NCBI RefSeq assembly: GCF_003113895.1
Contig: NZ_BDUD01000001.1
Coordinates: 3,076,756 to 3,140,755, forward strand
DNA length: 64,000 bases
Direction: 5' to 3'
From: Nostoc commune NIES-4072
GTDB lineage: Bacteria; Cyanobacteriota; Cyanobacteriia; Cyanobacteriales; Nostocaceae
A model generated the notes under the pieces. It ran no database searches. It was given only the letters and a program-made list of their open reading frames with translations, and was not told where the DNA came from. Each line of letters begins with the position of its first letter. The stretch's first letter is position 1. Positions 28,109 to 35,007 of the stretch are shown here, piece by piece. The position numbers were made by a program, and so were the translations under genes.

Positions 28109-28825
28109 CTAATACCAAGCTTCTTCCTTTGATTTATCGTTAAACAAACCCAAGAGTGGGCCAAGAATTGCTCCAAAGATAAAACCGCCTGCATGGGCCC
28201 AGTAGGCAATACCGCCGCTTTCCATACCGATGTTGGTACGTGTTTGCAGACTAGCAAGCCCGTAGAAGGCTTGTTCAAGAAACCAAAATCCTAAAAAGAA
28301 ATATGCCGGTACGCGGAAACTCGGGAAGAAAAACCCTAAAGGTACTATGCCGAGAACTTCGGCGTTGGGAAAGCGGAGAATGTATGCTCCTAAAACGCCT
28401 GCGATCGCACCACTTGCACCCAAGGAAGGAATGCTAGAATCTTGAGCGAAGAACCACTGGGTCAAAGATGCTAAAACACCACAAGATAAATAGAACAGTA
28501 AATATTTGGCATGACCTAACTTATCTTCAACGTTGTTACCAAAAATCCAGAAAAACAACATATTACCTGCTAAGTGCAAGAAACCACCATGTAAAAATTG
28601 TGAGGTAATTAAAGTTGCCCACTCTGGCACTGGTTGATGTAGAGAGACACCAGCAAAGCTTAAAGTCAGTTCTCGTGGAACTACAGCCGCAAGGCGTAGA
28701 AACCCATTTAATGCTTGGGGGGGAAGATTTGCTTCATAAAGAAAAGCGAGGACATTAGCAGCAATCAGTCCATAAGTCACATAAGGCGTAATTTTTGTCG
28801 GATTATTATCTCTAATGGGAACCAC
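28109..28825 (-). CDS. rhomboid-family intramembrane serine protease (paralogue)
   Basis: A 238-residue rhomboid closely related to the gene downstream. It shares the start IRDNNPTKITPYVTYGLI, HGGFLHLAGNMLFFWIFGNN, the nucleophile loop GASGAIAGVLGAYILRFPNA and YWAHAGGFIFG. All catalytic residues are present. The loop after the first helix differs between the paralogues (LRLAAVVPRELTLSFAGVSL here), so they may have different substrates. Both are on the minus strand and may be co-transcribed. Confidence 0.92.
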   Translation of the reverse strand: MVPIRDNNPTKITPYVTYGLIAANVLAFLYEANLPPQALNGFLRLAAVVPRELTLSFAGVSLHQPVPEWATLITSQFLHGGFLHLAGNMLFFWIFGNNVEDKLGHAKYLLFYLSCGVLASLTQWFFAQDSSIPSLGASGAIAGVLGAYILRFPNAEVLGIVPLGFFFPSFRVPAYFFLGFWFLEQAFYGLASLQTRTNIGMESGGIAYWAHAGGFIFGAILGPLLGLFNDKSKEEAWY

Positions 28826-29132
28826 GAGCGTTTTTTCCTGATTTTAAGACACCAGTTACACAATACTGAATAATGCAAGTAGTTTCTTCTTCCTCGTGGA
28901 TGGATTTCACCAAGATTTGTTATCGAAATTGCAACCCATTGTAAAAAATACAGTCCTTAACACTTTCATTTCACTCTACCAGATTCAACTTTTCGGTCTA
29001 GATATGGTTCAAAAATATTTTTAACCAAGAATTGAGTGATAAAGCAATCGCTGGCTTTACTCAATTTTTATTGCTCTTGATATGAACAAGTAGCTATCTT
29101 GCTAGAGGGTGATTTTGTATCACCATCTAAAA
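28826..29132. other. intergenic with a hairpin at 29031-29068
   Basis: The stretch contains an inverted repeat (ATTGAGTGATAAAGC and GCTTTACTCAAT, 29031-29063) followed on the plus strand by TTTTTATT. It could end transcription from either side. The rest, upstream of the rhomboid pair, should hold their promoter. Confidence 0.5.
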
Positions 29133-29921
29133 CTAATGTTGAATAGTTAAACCACCATCTAAAACTAATGAATGTCCAATAACAAAATTAGCTGAATCTG
29201 AACATAACCATAATACTGCTTGAGCAATTTCTTCCGGTGTACCTAATCGTTTTATAGGATATTGATTGCCATAATTCTTTATTGTTTGCTCACTTAAAGC
29301 CTCCATTACCATAGGAGTCATAATAGTTCCTGGACAAACAGCATTAATTCTAATACCATCCTTAGCATATTGTACAGCTAAAGACTTAGTAAGTCCTAAG
29401 ACTGCGTGTTTGCTAGTACAATAAAAATGAATATTATGTTGTGCTTTACTTTCTTGCTCGTTAATTAAATTAGCAGCAATTAATCCTCTAATAGAAGCAT
29501 TGTTGACAATAGCACCACCACCATTTTTACGCATTTCCGGAATTTGATATTTCATACATAGCCAAACTCCTTTTAAATTAGTATTAATAATTTTATTCCA
29601 ATTTTCTTCAGAATCATCTATATCTACTTTTAGAATTCCAGGAGTCCCAGCATTATTAAAGGCATAATCTAAACGACCAAAAGTTTTAATTGTTTGGCTA
29701 ATTAAATTTTGAACTTCTGTTTCTTGGGTAATATCTGTAGGGATAAAAATACTTTGACTACCTGCTTTTTTAATTAAATTAACTGTCTACTCACCTTCTT
29801 GAATTCTCCTGCCGGTAATCACTACTTTTGCCCCTTCCTCAGCAAAAGCTAATGCTGTAGCTTTGCCAATACCAGAATTTCCTCCTGTAATCAGAACAAC
29901 TTTGTCAGTAAATTGCTTCAT
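29133..29921 (-). pseudogene. SDR-family oxidoreductase with one in-frame stop codon
   Basis: Read from the ATG at 29921, the gene would encode 262 residues, a full-length classical SDR. It has [20 protein letters not shown] (cofactor motif TGxxxGIG), the NNAG motif in DYAFNNAGTPG, the catalytic YCTSKHAVLG (YxxxK) and the C-terminal PEEIAQAVLWLCSDSANFV. Codon 45 is TAG (29787-29789) within [21 protein letters not shown]. Everything else is in frame, so this is a recent single-base nonsense mutation or a sequencing error. A downstream ATG gives only the C-terminal 140 residues, lacking the cofactor site. Confidence 0.85.
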
Positions 29922-30230
29922 AATTAAATAGTTTTACTTTTATTCAGAATTTAGTCCGATAATACCCACATGCAGGTGCAATAGCGTACCCGCCCTTTCC
30001 GGTGGCGATCGCAAAACATTGTATTTTTGAGCATGACAGCTTCATAATTTAGATATCAGAATACAAAATATTGACCACTGCGGCATAGTCGCAGGCATCT
30101 GTAATGAGATGAACATAATCTACTACGAGAGTATAAGGTACAGCAGTCTACTGAGCATGGTTTTCGCTTTCTCAAAGACTCGTTCAAGCCTGAAAATATT
30201 CTATTTTATCTATACTAGCTAGGAAAACCC
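29922..30230. other. intergenic, possible degraded coding remnant
   Basis: I see no intact gene. The minus strand around 30150-30190 has a short protein-like stretch (ERVFEKAKTMLSRLLYLIL) ending at stops, perhaps a remnant, but I cannot assign it. HIP1-like sequence occurs near 30007. Confidence 0.3.
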
Positions 30231-30845
30231 ATGTTTTTTTCAAATTCTCTGGAAAATCAACTCCAGCGCTGGAATGAAACCATTCGCAATCAGCCAAAAA
30301 ATCCTAATGCTTACATTCGTCGAGGTATGGTTAACTTTCAACTGGCTAAGATTGATGAATCTATTCAAGATTTTGACATAGCAGAACAATTGGATGCCAG
30401 TATTAAACCTTACCTTTGGCAACGGGGATTATCGTACTATTATGCAGAAAGATTTGCTGAGGGTGCTGAACAATTTGAAATAGATTTGAGAGTGAATGCT
30501 CAAGATGTAGAAGAAACAGTATGGCGATATCTCTGCATAGCTCGTTCGTTAGGTGTTGAAGAGGCGCGTAATTCTTTACTAACTGTGAAAAATGACCCTC
30601 GACGGATCATGCAGCGTGTATATGATTTGTATGCAGGAGATTGTACTCCAGATGATGTTTTAACTGTTGGTCAATCAGAAGGGATAAAGGTAAATTTTTA
30701 CAGTCATCTTTACTTGGGATTATATTACGAAGTCCAGAATAATATTGATTTGGCTCAGGAATATATAGTTAAAGCTGCTGACAAGTACAAAATTGATGAT
30801 TATATGTGGTATTTGGCACAGGTACATAAGAAGCTACGAGGATGA
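30231..30845 (+). CDS. TPR-repeat protein
   Basis: A 204-residue soluble protein with tetratricopeptide repeats. Clear units are NPNAYIRRGMVNFQLAKIDE, then SIQDFDIAEQL and PYLWQRGLSYYYAERFAEGA, and YSHLYLGLYYEVQNNIDLAQ near the C-terminus. There is no signal peptide. TPR proteins of this size usually act as adaptors. It stands alone, with about 300 bp on the left and 700 bp on the right free of genes. Confidence 0.75.
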   Translation: MFFSNSLENQLQRWNETIRNQPKNPNAYIRRGMVNFQLAKIDESIQDFDIAEQLDASIKPYLWQRGLSYYYAERFAEGAEQFEIDLRVNAQDVEETVWRYLCIARSLGVEEARNSLLTVKNDPRRIMQRVYDLYAGDCTPDDVLTVGQSEGIKVNFYSHLYLGLYYEVQNNIDLAQEYIVKAADKYKIDDYMWYLAQVHKKLRG

Positions 30846-31009
30846 GCTAAGGTTTCCTTAGATAAACTATCAGTGTTTACAGGTTGGTACAGCTATTAAT
30901 TGATTCTGGCATTCCCCAAATTTTAACTATTCTATCAATGCTGTAATACTACTGTTCTTCAGAATGCAGATGAGTAACAGATAGTAGTAACAGATAGTGC
31001 TTTGATATA

Positions 31010-31030
31010 GCAGATGTTTAATGCGATCGC
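31010..31030. repeat. short uvrB-tail repeat (partial copy, R4)
   Basis: The 21 bp containing GCAGATGTTTAATGCGAT and completing a HIP1 site are identical to the 3' end of uvrB (34991-35011) and in the same orientation. The preceding 27 bp do not match, so this is a partial copy at best. Confidence 0.5.
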
Positions 31031-31422
31031 ATTAGCAAGTCCAGCGTATATATCTTGCTGATTGCTTGGCTGGGACGATGTTGACTATTTGGAGGATTTG
31101 TATAAATCATTTTGGCTAATCAATATCTATCATGAGTCGGCGATCGCTAACGACAAGCCGCTGCGCTTCTAGGCATCCTCATCAATCATCTATTCAATTT
31201 TCGGTGGCTTCGGTTTCAAACTGCACTTGTCGGTACAAATGTGCGATCGCATACTGTGTAAAAATAGCTATTCGGCAGCTTGTTGATCATCTTTGAGCGA
31301 CAACAATGAGCGACCTTCCTGCATAGTCTTCATCGATATTTGACTGCGATCGCTACAATCGACTGACTAGAAGCGAATATGACGTACCTGCACAATCATC
31401 CGTTTCAGAGGACGTAAGATTG

Positions 31423-31515
31423 TAGGACTTACGCAAAAATTGCTAAAAAGCTTAATTTCTCGAACCGCCAAGACGCCAAGAGCGCCGAGAATTCGTAGAG
31501 TGTGCGTAAGTCCTA
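31423..31515. mobile_element. MITE family A, copy 2 (inverted)
   Basis: Element ends GGACTTACGC and GCGTAAGTCC with TA on both sides. It is oriented opposite to copy 1 and very close to it in sequence. It sits 48 bp downstream of the Uma2 gene's stop. Confidence 0.9.
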
Positions 31516-31562
31516 GATTGGATGCCAAAACCTAGCATTGATTTAATAGTGGCGATCGCCTC

Positions 31563-32123
31563 TCAGATTTTTCGCAGTAATTCCCGAATAGCGATCGTAC
31601 AATCACCAAAAGCTAAAGGTGAAATTGTCACATCCTCTGCAAGTATGCTCTCACTGTGATATCCGTCTGGACTGGGGAGACGATACATATACAACTTGCG
31701 TCCATTGACATCTAAAATCCAGTACTCAATAATACCTGACTTAGCATAAGCGATCGCTTTTACTTCTCGATCGTATTTAAGACTGGAATCAGCTATTTCA
31801 ATCAGTAAAAACACTTCGGAAGCATTAGGATGGTGATCCTCATAATCTAATGAATTCAGCTTCACCACTGAAATATCTGGTTCTGGTTCCGAGTAATCGT
31901 CAAGTTGCACTGGTGACTGGATTCTTAATAAAACTTTGTCACCCAAACGTTGACGTAATAACCTTTCTGTGCGGGTAATTGCTGATTCGTGAGCAGTACC
32001 TTTTGCTGACATTCTGAAGATTTGTCCCGCGATTAATTCTAAGCGTTCTTCAGGATGAAAAATCCCCGTTTCCGCCATTTTGTGATATTCTTGAACACTA
32101 ATTAGGCGAATATTGGTGAGCAT
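31563..32123 (-). CDS. Uma2-family (PD-(D/E)XK-like) putative endonuclease
   Basis: A 186-residue protein from the ATG at 32123; the longer frame to 32225 reads through a repeat and is rejected. It has the family start (ISVQEYHKMAETGIFHPEER, then LELIAGQIFRMSAKGTAHES) and the core PEPDISVVKL ... VFLLIEIADSSLKYDREVKA with the D...ExA-type catalytic residues, followed by IIEYWILDV. Uma2/DUF820 proteins are very numerous in cyanobacteria and resemble restriction nucleases; their role is unknown. The gene lies at the left end of the strip marked by uvrB-tail repeats. Confidence 0.85.
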   Translation of the reverse strand: MLTNIRLISVQEYHKMAETGIFHPEERLELIAGQIFRMSAKGTAHESAITRTERLLRQRLGDKVLLRIQSPVQLDDYSEPEPDISVVKLNSLDYEDHHPNASEVFLLIEIADSSLKYDREVKAIAYAKSGIIEYWILDVNGRKLYMYRLPSPDGYHSESILAEDVTISPLAFGDCTIAIRELLRKI

Positions 32124-32125
32124 AA

Positions 32126-32173
32126 GATTCACGTTAATGTCCCAACATTTTATCCCGCAGATGATTAATGCGA
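32126..32173. repeat. uvrB-tail direct repeat R3
   Basis: 48 bp, GATTCACGTTAATGTCCCAA..., match the last 48 bp of the uvrB locus (34960-35007) with few substitutions and the same length. It is in direct orientation, just upstream of the Uma2 start. Confidence 0.8.
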
Positions 32174-32233
32174 TCGCAATGAACGAATAGTTAACCACAT
32201 TACGGGATGAAGATTCGCTTTGCACCTCGATAA

Positions 32234-32533
32234 CTATCTTGTATCTTGCACAATTTCAATCAGACTTTCAACACACTGACCTCGATATTCAGAGTCGTTT
32301 AGCAGTCAATCGGCATTGCCAATCGTAATTACGGGTAACGATGCTAAGGTATTTTCTTCACGTATGACTTGTTCGAGCGAATCTTTCCCTTTTATGCTGC
32401 GATTAGCTGTAAGCAAAATCATCTGATTTTCCTGAGCTAATCGCCAAACAACCCTGTCATCACTGTTGATCGATAAATCCATTTCTGCTAATGTGAGAAA
32501 CTGACTTCTGCCCTGAACATCAATTAGGAAAGT
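32234..32533 (-). pseudogene. broken PIN-like (DUF5615-type) toxin gene
   Basis: The minus strand encodes LAEMDLSINSDDRVVWRLAQ, then NQMILLTANRSIKGKDSLEQ and LASLPVITIGNAD, a pattern of a common cyanobacterial PIN-like protein. It is then interrupted by an in-frame TGA and continues LLNDSEYRGQCVESLIEIV to a stop at 32234. The N-terminal ~50 residues and the start codon are missing. It is a degraded gene with an N-terminal loss and a nonsense codon. Confidence 0.6.
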
Positions 32534-32548
32534 TAGGAAAAAACAAAA

Positions 32549-33250
32549 ATGGCAACTATCTACGGCACCACAGGTTCTGACACAATAAATGGAACTTCGG
32601 AAAATGACATATTATATGGATGGGCTAGGGGTGGCAATGCTAATAGCCCGTCTGGTAATGACACCCTGAATGGCAGCTTTGGTGACGATATCTTAAATGG
32701 TGGTACTGGTAATGACAGCCTTTTGGGTAGCGCTGGCAATGATAGACTGATTGGCAATGATGGCAACGACGTGCTGACTGGCGGCACCCGTAATGACACC
32801 TTAGAAGGTGGGGCGGGTGCTGACAGCCTTTTCGGTGGCGCTGGCAATGATAGCCTAATTGGCAATGATGGCAATGACGTGTTAGAAGGTAATGCCAGTA
32901 ATGACGCCCTAGTTGGAGGCTTGGGCAGCGACATACTTACAGGCGGAAACGGTGTTGACACCCTAGTTGGAGGCTTGGGCAGGGACACACTTACAGGCGG
33001 AGACGGTGCCGATAGATTTTACTTTAATTCCCCAGATGAAGGAATTGATACCATCACTGACTTCGACTACATATTTGATGATGAGATTTGGATTTCCGCC
33101 GAAGGTTTCGGAATAGATATAGACGCTCTCGATGCGATTACGTTCAACAGAAGTACAGGCGCACTGTTCGTTGAAGACACTCAGATTGCGACAGTTTCCT
33201 CTATTTACGGCTCACTCCCGATTTCCAGTGGTACTATCACCATTTTCTAG
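32549..33250 (+). CDS. small RTX calcium-binding repeat protein
   Basis: A 233-residue protein. Residues ~1-155 are nearly all RTX units, such as GGTGNDSLLGSAGNDRLIG and GGNGVDTLVGGLGRDTLTGG. The DNA of these units is itself repeated (for example 32749-32780 and 32858-32885). The C-terminal ~75 residues (DGADRFYFNSPDEGIDTITD, then IFDDEIWISAEGFGI and GALFVEDTQIATV) are the usual end domain. Probably exported by a type I system. It is much shorter than the RTX protein at 18617 and shares no domain other than the repeats. Confidence 0.85.
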   Translation: MATIYGTTGSDTINGTSENDILYGWARGGNANSPSGNDTLNGSFGDDILNGGTGNDSLLGSAGNDRLIGNDGNDVLTGGTRNDTLEGGAGADSLFGGAGNDSLIGNDGNDVLEGNASNDALVGGLGSDILTGGNGVDTLVGGLGRDTLTGGDGADRFYFNSPDEGIDTITDFDYIFDDEIWISAEGFGIDIDALDAITFNRSTGALFVEDTQIATVSSIYGSLPISSGTITIF

Positions 33251-33596
33251 AAACGGTGTGTGCGGTTATGGCCTGTCACGAATCAGGCGATGCCTTCGGC
33301 GGGCTACGCCTACGCTAATCAGTCATTTGATTCCTTAGATGAGCTAGAGTCCGTTTTATTTCAACGTTGCAAGCTACTATGCTTAGGCAAGTTGAGTCCG
33401 GCACGTCCGGCGGATCGCACGGACATAGGCGCGGCTTAACGCTTCAGCAATATGTTGGTCAGTTAACACAGTTGAATTAAAGCCTCATCAAGCACAAGTA
33501 CTCTTTTTTGTTAACGTCCTAACATTTTATCTCGCAGATGTTTAATGCGATGTCTACGACGGGCTACGCCTACGCGCTAACGGTTGGCTGCTGGCA
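33251..33596. other. gene-free spacer with small dispersed repeats
   Basis: It contains two versions of a small dispersed repeat (GATGCCTTCGGCGGGCTACG at about 33290 and GATGTCTACGACGGGCTACG at 33548) and the uvrB-tail repeat R2. The short frame at 33132-33338 overlaps the RTX gene and the repeat and is not a gene. Confidence 0.5.
33510..33550. repeat. uvrB-tail direct repeat R2
   Basis: GTTAACGTCCTAACATTTTA followed by TCTCGCAGATGTTTAATGCG matches the uvrB tail in direct orientation. The first seven bases of the 48-bp unit do not match. A small dispersed repeat follows at once, inside what would be the HIP1 site. Confidence 0.8.
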
Positions 33597-33866
33597 CTAC
33601 AACCTCTGAAGCAACTCGTCATACTCTGTATGTGTGCCAATCCAGAACCAATAAATGTGATCATTCTGCAACAAGCCAAGAACGCGGTAGTCTAAACTAA
33701 CACGAGCTGAATAGATTGGTTGGCGCTGGCTAACTCGTTTGAACTGAAGACTATTGTGGTAAGGGTCTGAACGCCAAAGAGCATAGGCTTTGGCCGCTTG
33801 TTCTTGAACTGATGCAGGAAGCTCATCAAGTTTCTTGCGAAATGCCTTCGTAACACTTGACTTCAT
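33597..33866 (-). CDS. RelE-like toxin
   Basis: An 89-residue protein of the RelE/ParE fold type, predicted to be an mRNA interferase or related toxin. KAFRKKLDELPASVQEQAAK forms the helical hairpin, and YSARVSLDYRVLGLLQNDHI and YWFWIGTHTEYDELLQRL the C-terminal sheet with the basic and aromatic residues of the family. Its ATG overlaps the antitoxin stop by four bases. Together they form a module between repeats R2 and R1. Confidence 0.8.
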   Translation of the reverse strand: MKSSVTKAFRKKLDELPASVQEQAAKAYALWRSDPYHNSLQFKRVSQRQPIYSARVSLDYRVLGLLQNDHIYWFWIGTHTEYDELLQRL

Positions 33867-34102
33867 TTCTCAGAGGGAAAAACGTCAGCTAAAGAAGTGA
33901 TGTCGCCAGCAGCAATTTCCTGCCTTACCATATCAGCTAGACGATCCCACTGAGCATCTGTAGTAGATTCAAACTGAGCCTTCCATCTTTGCTCATCCTC
34001 TATCTCGGCAAGGAGGCGAGTAGCGATCGCATCCTGTTCGTCAACAGGTAGAGTTTTCAGTTGTGCGATCGCACGCTCAAGTAACTCAGTCATGGCTACC
34101 AC
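33863..34102 (-). CDS. antitoxin of the RelE-like pair
   Basis: A 79-residue helical protein. The N-terminal MTELLERAIAQLKTLPVDEQ with DAIATRLLAEIEDEQRW is a pattern common to small antitoxins next to RelE-type toxins. The acidic C-terminal part would contact the toxin. Starts at 34102 (MVAMTE) or three codons later (MTE) are both possible. It overlaps the toxin start by ATGA, so translation is probably coupled. Confidence 0.75.
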   Translation of the reverse strand: MVAMTELLERAIAQLKTLPVDEQDAIATRLLAEIEDEQRWKAQFESTTDAQWDRLADMVRQEIAAGDITSLADVFPSEK

Positions 34103-34193
34103 ACTCTTAAAACGTAAATGGCATCTTATCCATTATCGCTTTTTGACGGCAAGTTGAGCGCTTTATCACCCAAAGGTTGACTTAATAGCCTTA

Positions 34194-34241
34194 GATTCTC
34201 GTTAACGTCCTAACATTTTATCCCGCAGATGTTTAATGCTA
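34194..34241. repeat. uvrB-tail direct repeat R1
   Basis: 48 bp, GATTCTCGTTAACGTCCTAA followed by CATTTTATCCCGCAGATG and TTTAATGC, match the uvrB end (34960-35007) with only a few substitutions and in the same orientation, 766 bp away. Confidence 0.85.
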
Positions 34242-34307
34242 TGTGCAAGCGGTTTGTTATGCCACTGCGATCGCCGCAATATGCCACAATAGAAGGTAAA
34301 ACAGTAA

Positions 34308-34399
34308 TAGGACTTACGCACTGTTTACGAATTCTTGGCGTTCTTGGCGTCTTGGCGGTTCGATAAATTAAGCTTTTTGGCGATTTTTGCGTAAGTCCT
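34308..34399. mobile_element. MITE family A, copy 3
   Basis: It has the same ends (GGACTTACGC, GCGTAAGTCC) but is more diverged internally (CACTGTTTACGAATTCTTGG instead of CACACTCTACGAATTCTCGG). TA flanks the left side; the right side reads TG, so one flank has mutated. It lies directly upstream of the toxin-antitoxin pair at 34434, and may influence its promoter. Confidence 0.85.
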
Positions 34400-34433
34400 G
34401 AGTAAGAGTAGTTCTCACGAACCATCATCCCCT

Positions 34434-34649
34434 ATGCAAGTCAAAGATATGACCATCGAAGAACTCAAGCTTCTGATTCAAGAAACTGTTGCCGAAACGA
34501 TTCAATCTCTCATGGTTGATCCTGATGAAGGCAAACAAATAAAACCAGAAGTGAAACAGCAACTACTCGACTCCCTACAACGTACTCAATCTGGAGAACG
34601 TGGAACTCCTGCTGAGGAAGTAGCAAAAAACCTGGGATTGACCTGGTAA
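34434..34649 (+). CDS. antitoxin of a RelE/ParE-type pair
   Basis: A 71-residue protein starting MQVKDMTIEELKLLIQETVA; a later ATG (MTIEEL) is also possible. It is helical and acidic, with ETIQSLMVDPDEGKQIKPEV in the middle, a common form of cyanobacterial antitoxin paired with RelE-type toxins. Its stop TAATG overlaps the toxin ATG by one base. Confidence 0.75.
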   Translation: MQVKDMTIEELKLLIQETVAETIQSLMVDPDEGKQIKPEVKQQLLDSLQRTQSGERGTPAEEVAKNLGLTW

Positions 34650-34909
34650 TGAAGCTCGACATCGAATTTAAATCAGAGGCGACTATCGGGTTTGAAGCTC
34701 TCACCTCAACTATTCAAGAGCGCATCCTGCGTAAAATTCGCTGGTTGTCTGAGAACTTTGAGGACTTAACCCCTCAACCTTTGAGTGCTGATTTAAGCGG
34801 TTTGTTCAAACTCAGAATTGGGGACTACCGAGTTATTTATTCCTTTGATACTGAAGCACAACTCATCACAATTCATAAAGTTGGGCATCGCCGTGATATT
34901 TACAATTAA
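34649..34909 (+). CDS. RelE/ParE-family toxin
   Basis: An 86-residue toxin with the family C-terminal signature: LFKLRIGDYRVIYSFDTEAQ then LITIHKVGHRRDIY, in which the Arg and His-Arg residues are typical of RelE ribosome-dependent nucleases. The N-terminal helices are RILRKIRWLSENFEDLTPQP. It is translationally coupled to the antitoxin and ends 50 bp before the uvrB tail. Confidence 0.85.
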   Translation: MKLDIEFKSEATIGFEALTSTIQERILRKIRWLSENFEDLTPQPLSADLSGLFKLRIGDYRVIYSFDTEAQLITIHKVGHRRDIYN

Positions 34910-34959
34910 CAATCGGTCATCATTGTCTCCTCAATCACACTTCAATTGAGGACTCAGTA

Positions 34960-35007
34960 GATTCACGTTAGCGTCCTAGCATTTTATCCCGCAGATGTTT
35001 AATGCGA
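34960..35007. repeat. uvrB-tail repeat unit at the gene itself
   Basis: The reference copy of the 48-bp repeat. It covers the last codons of uvrB ([13 protein letters not shown]) and 8 bp downstream. The other copies lie 0.77, 1.45, 2.83 and 3.97 kb to the left. In all of them the central CATTTTATCYCGCAGATG is kept. Confidence 0.85.

Larger units (their letters stand above)
30846..31562. other. gene-free region with repeats
   Basis: No intact gene. It contains several HIP1 sites, a short uvrB-tail match (31010-31030) and a family A MITE (31423-31515). Confidence 0.5.

Noticed and set aside
32124..32225. N-terminal extension of the Uma2 protein
   Set aside because: The extra residues are encoded by the uvrB-tail repeat and unrelated DNA; the family start fits the ATG at 32123.
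32560..32988. 142-codon minus-strand frame opposite the small RTX gene
   Set aside because: Antisense of RTX repeats, a proline/leucine-rich artefact.
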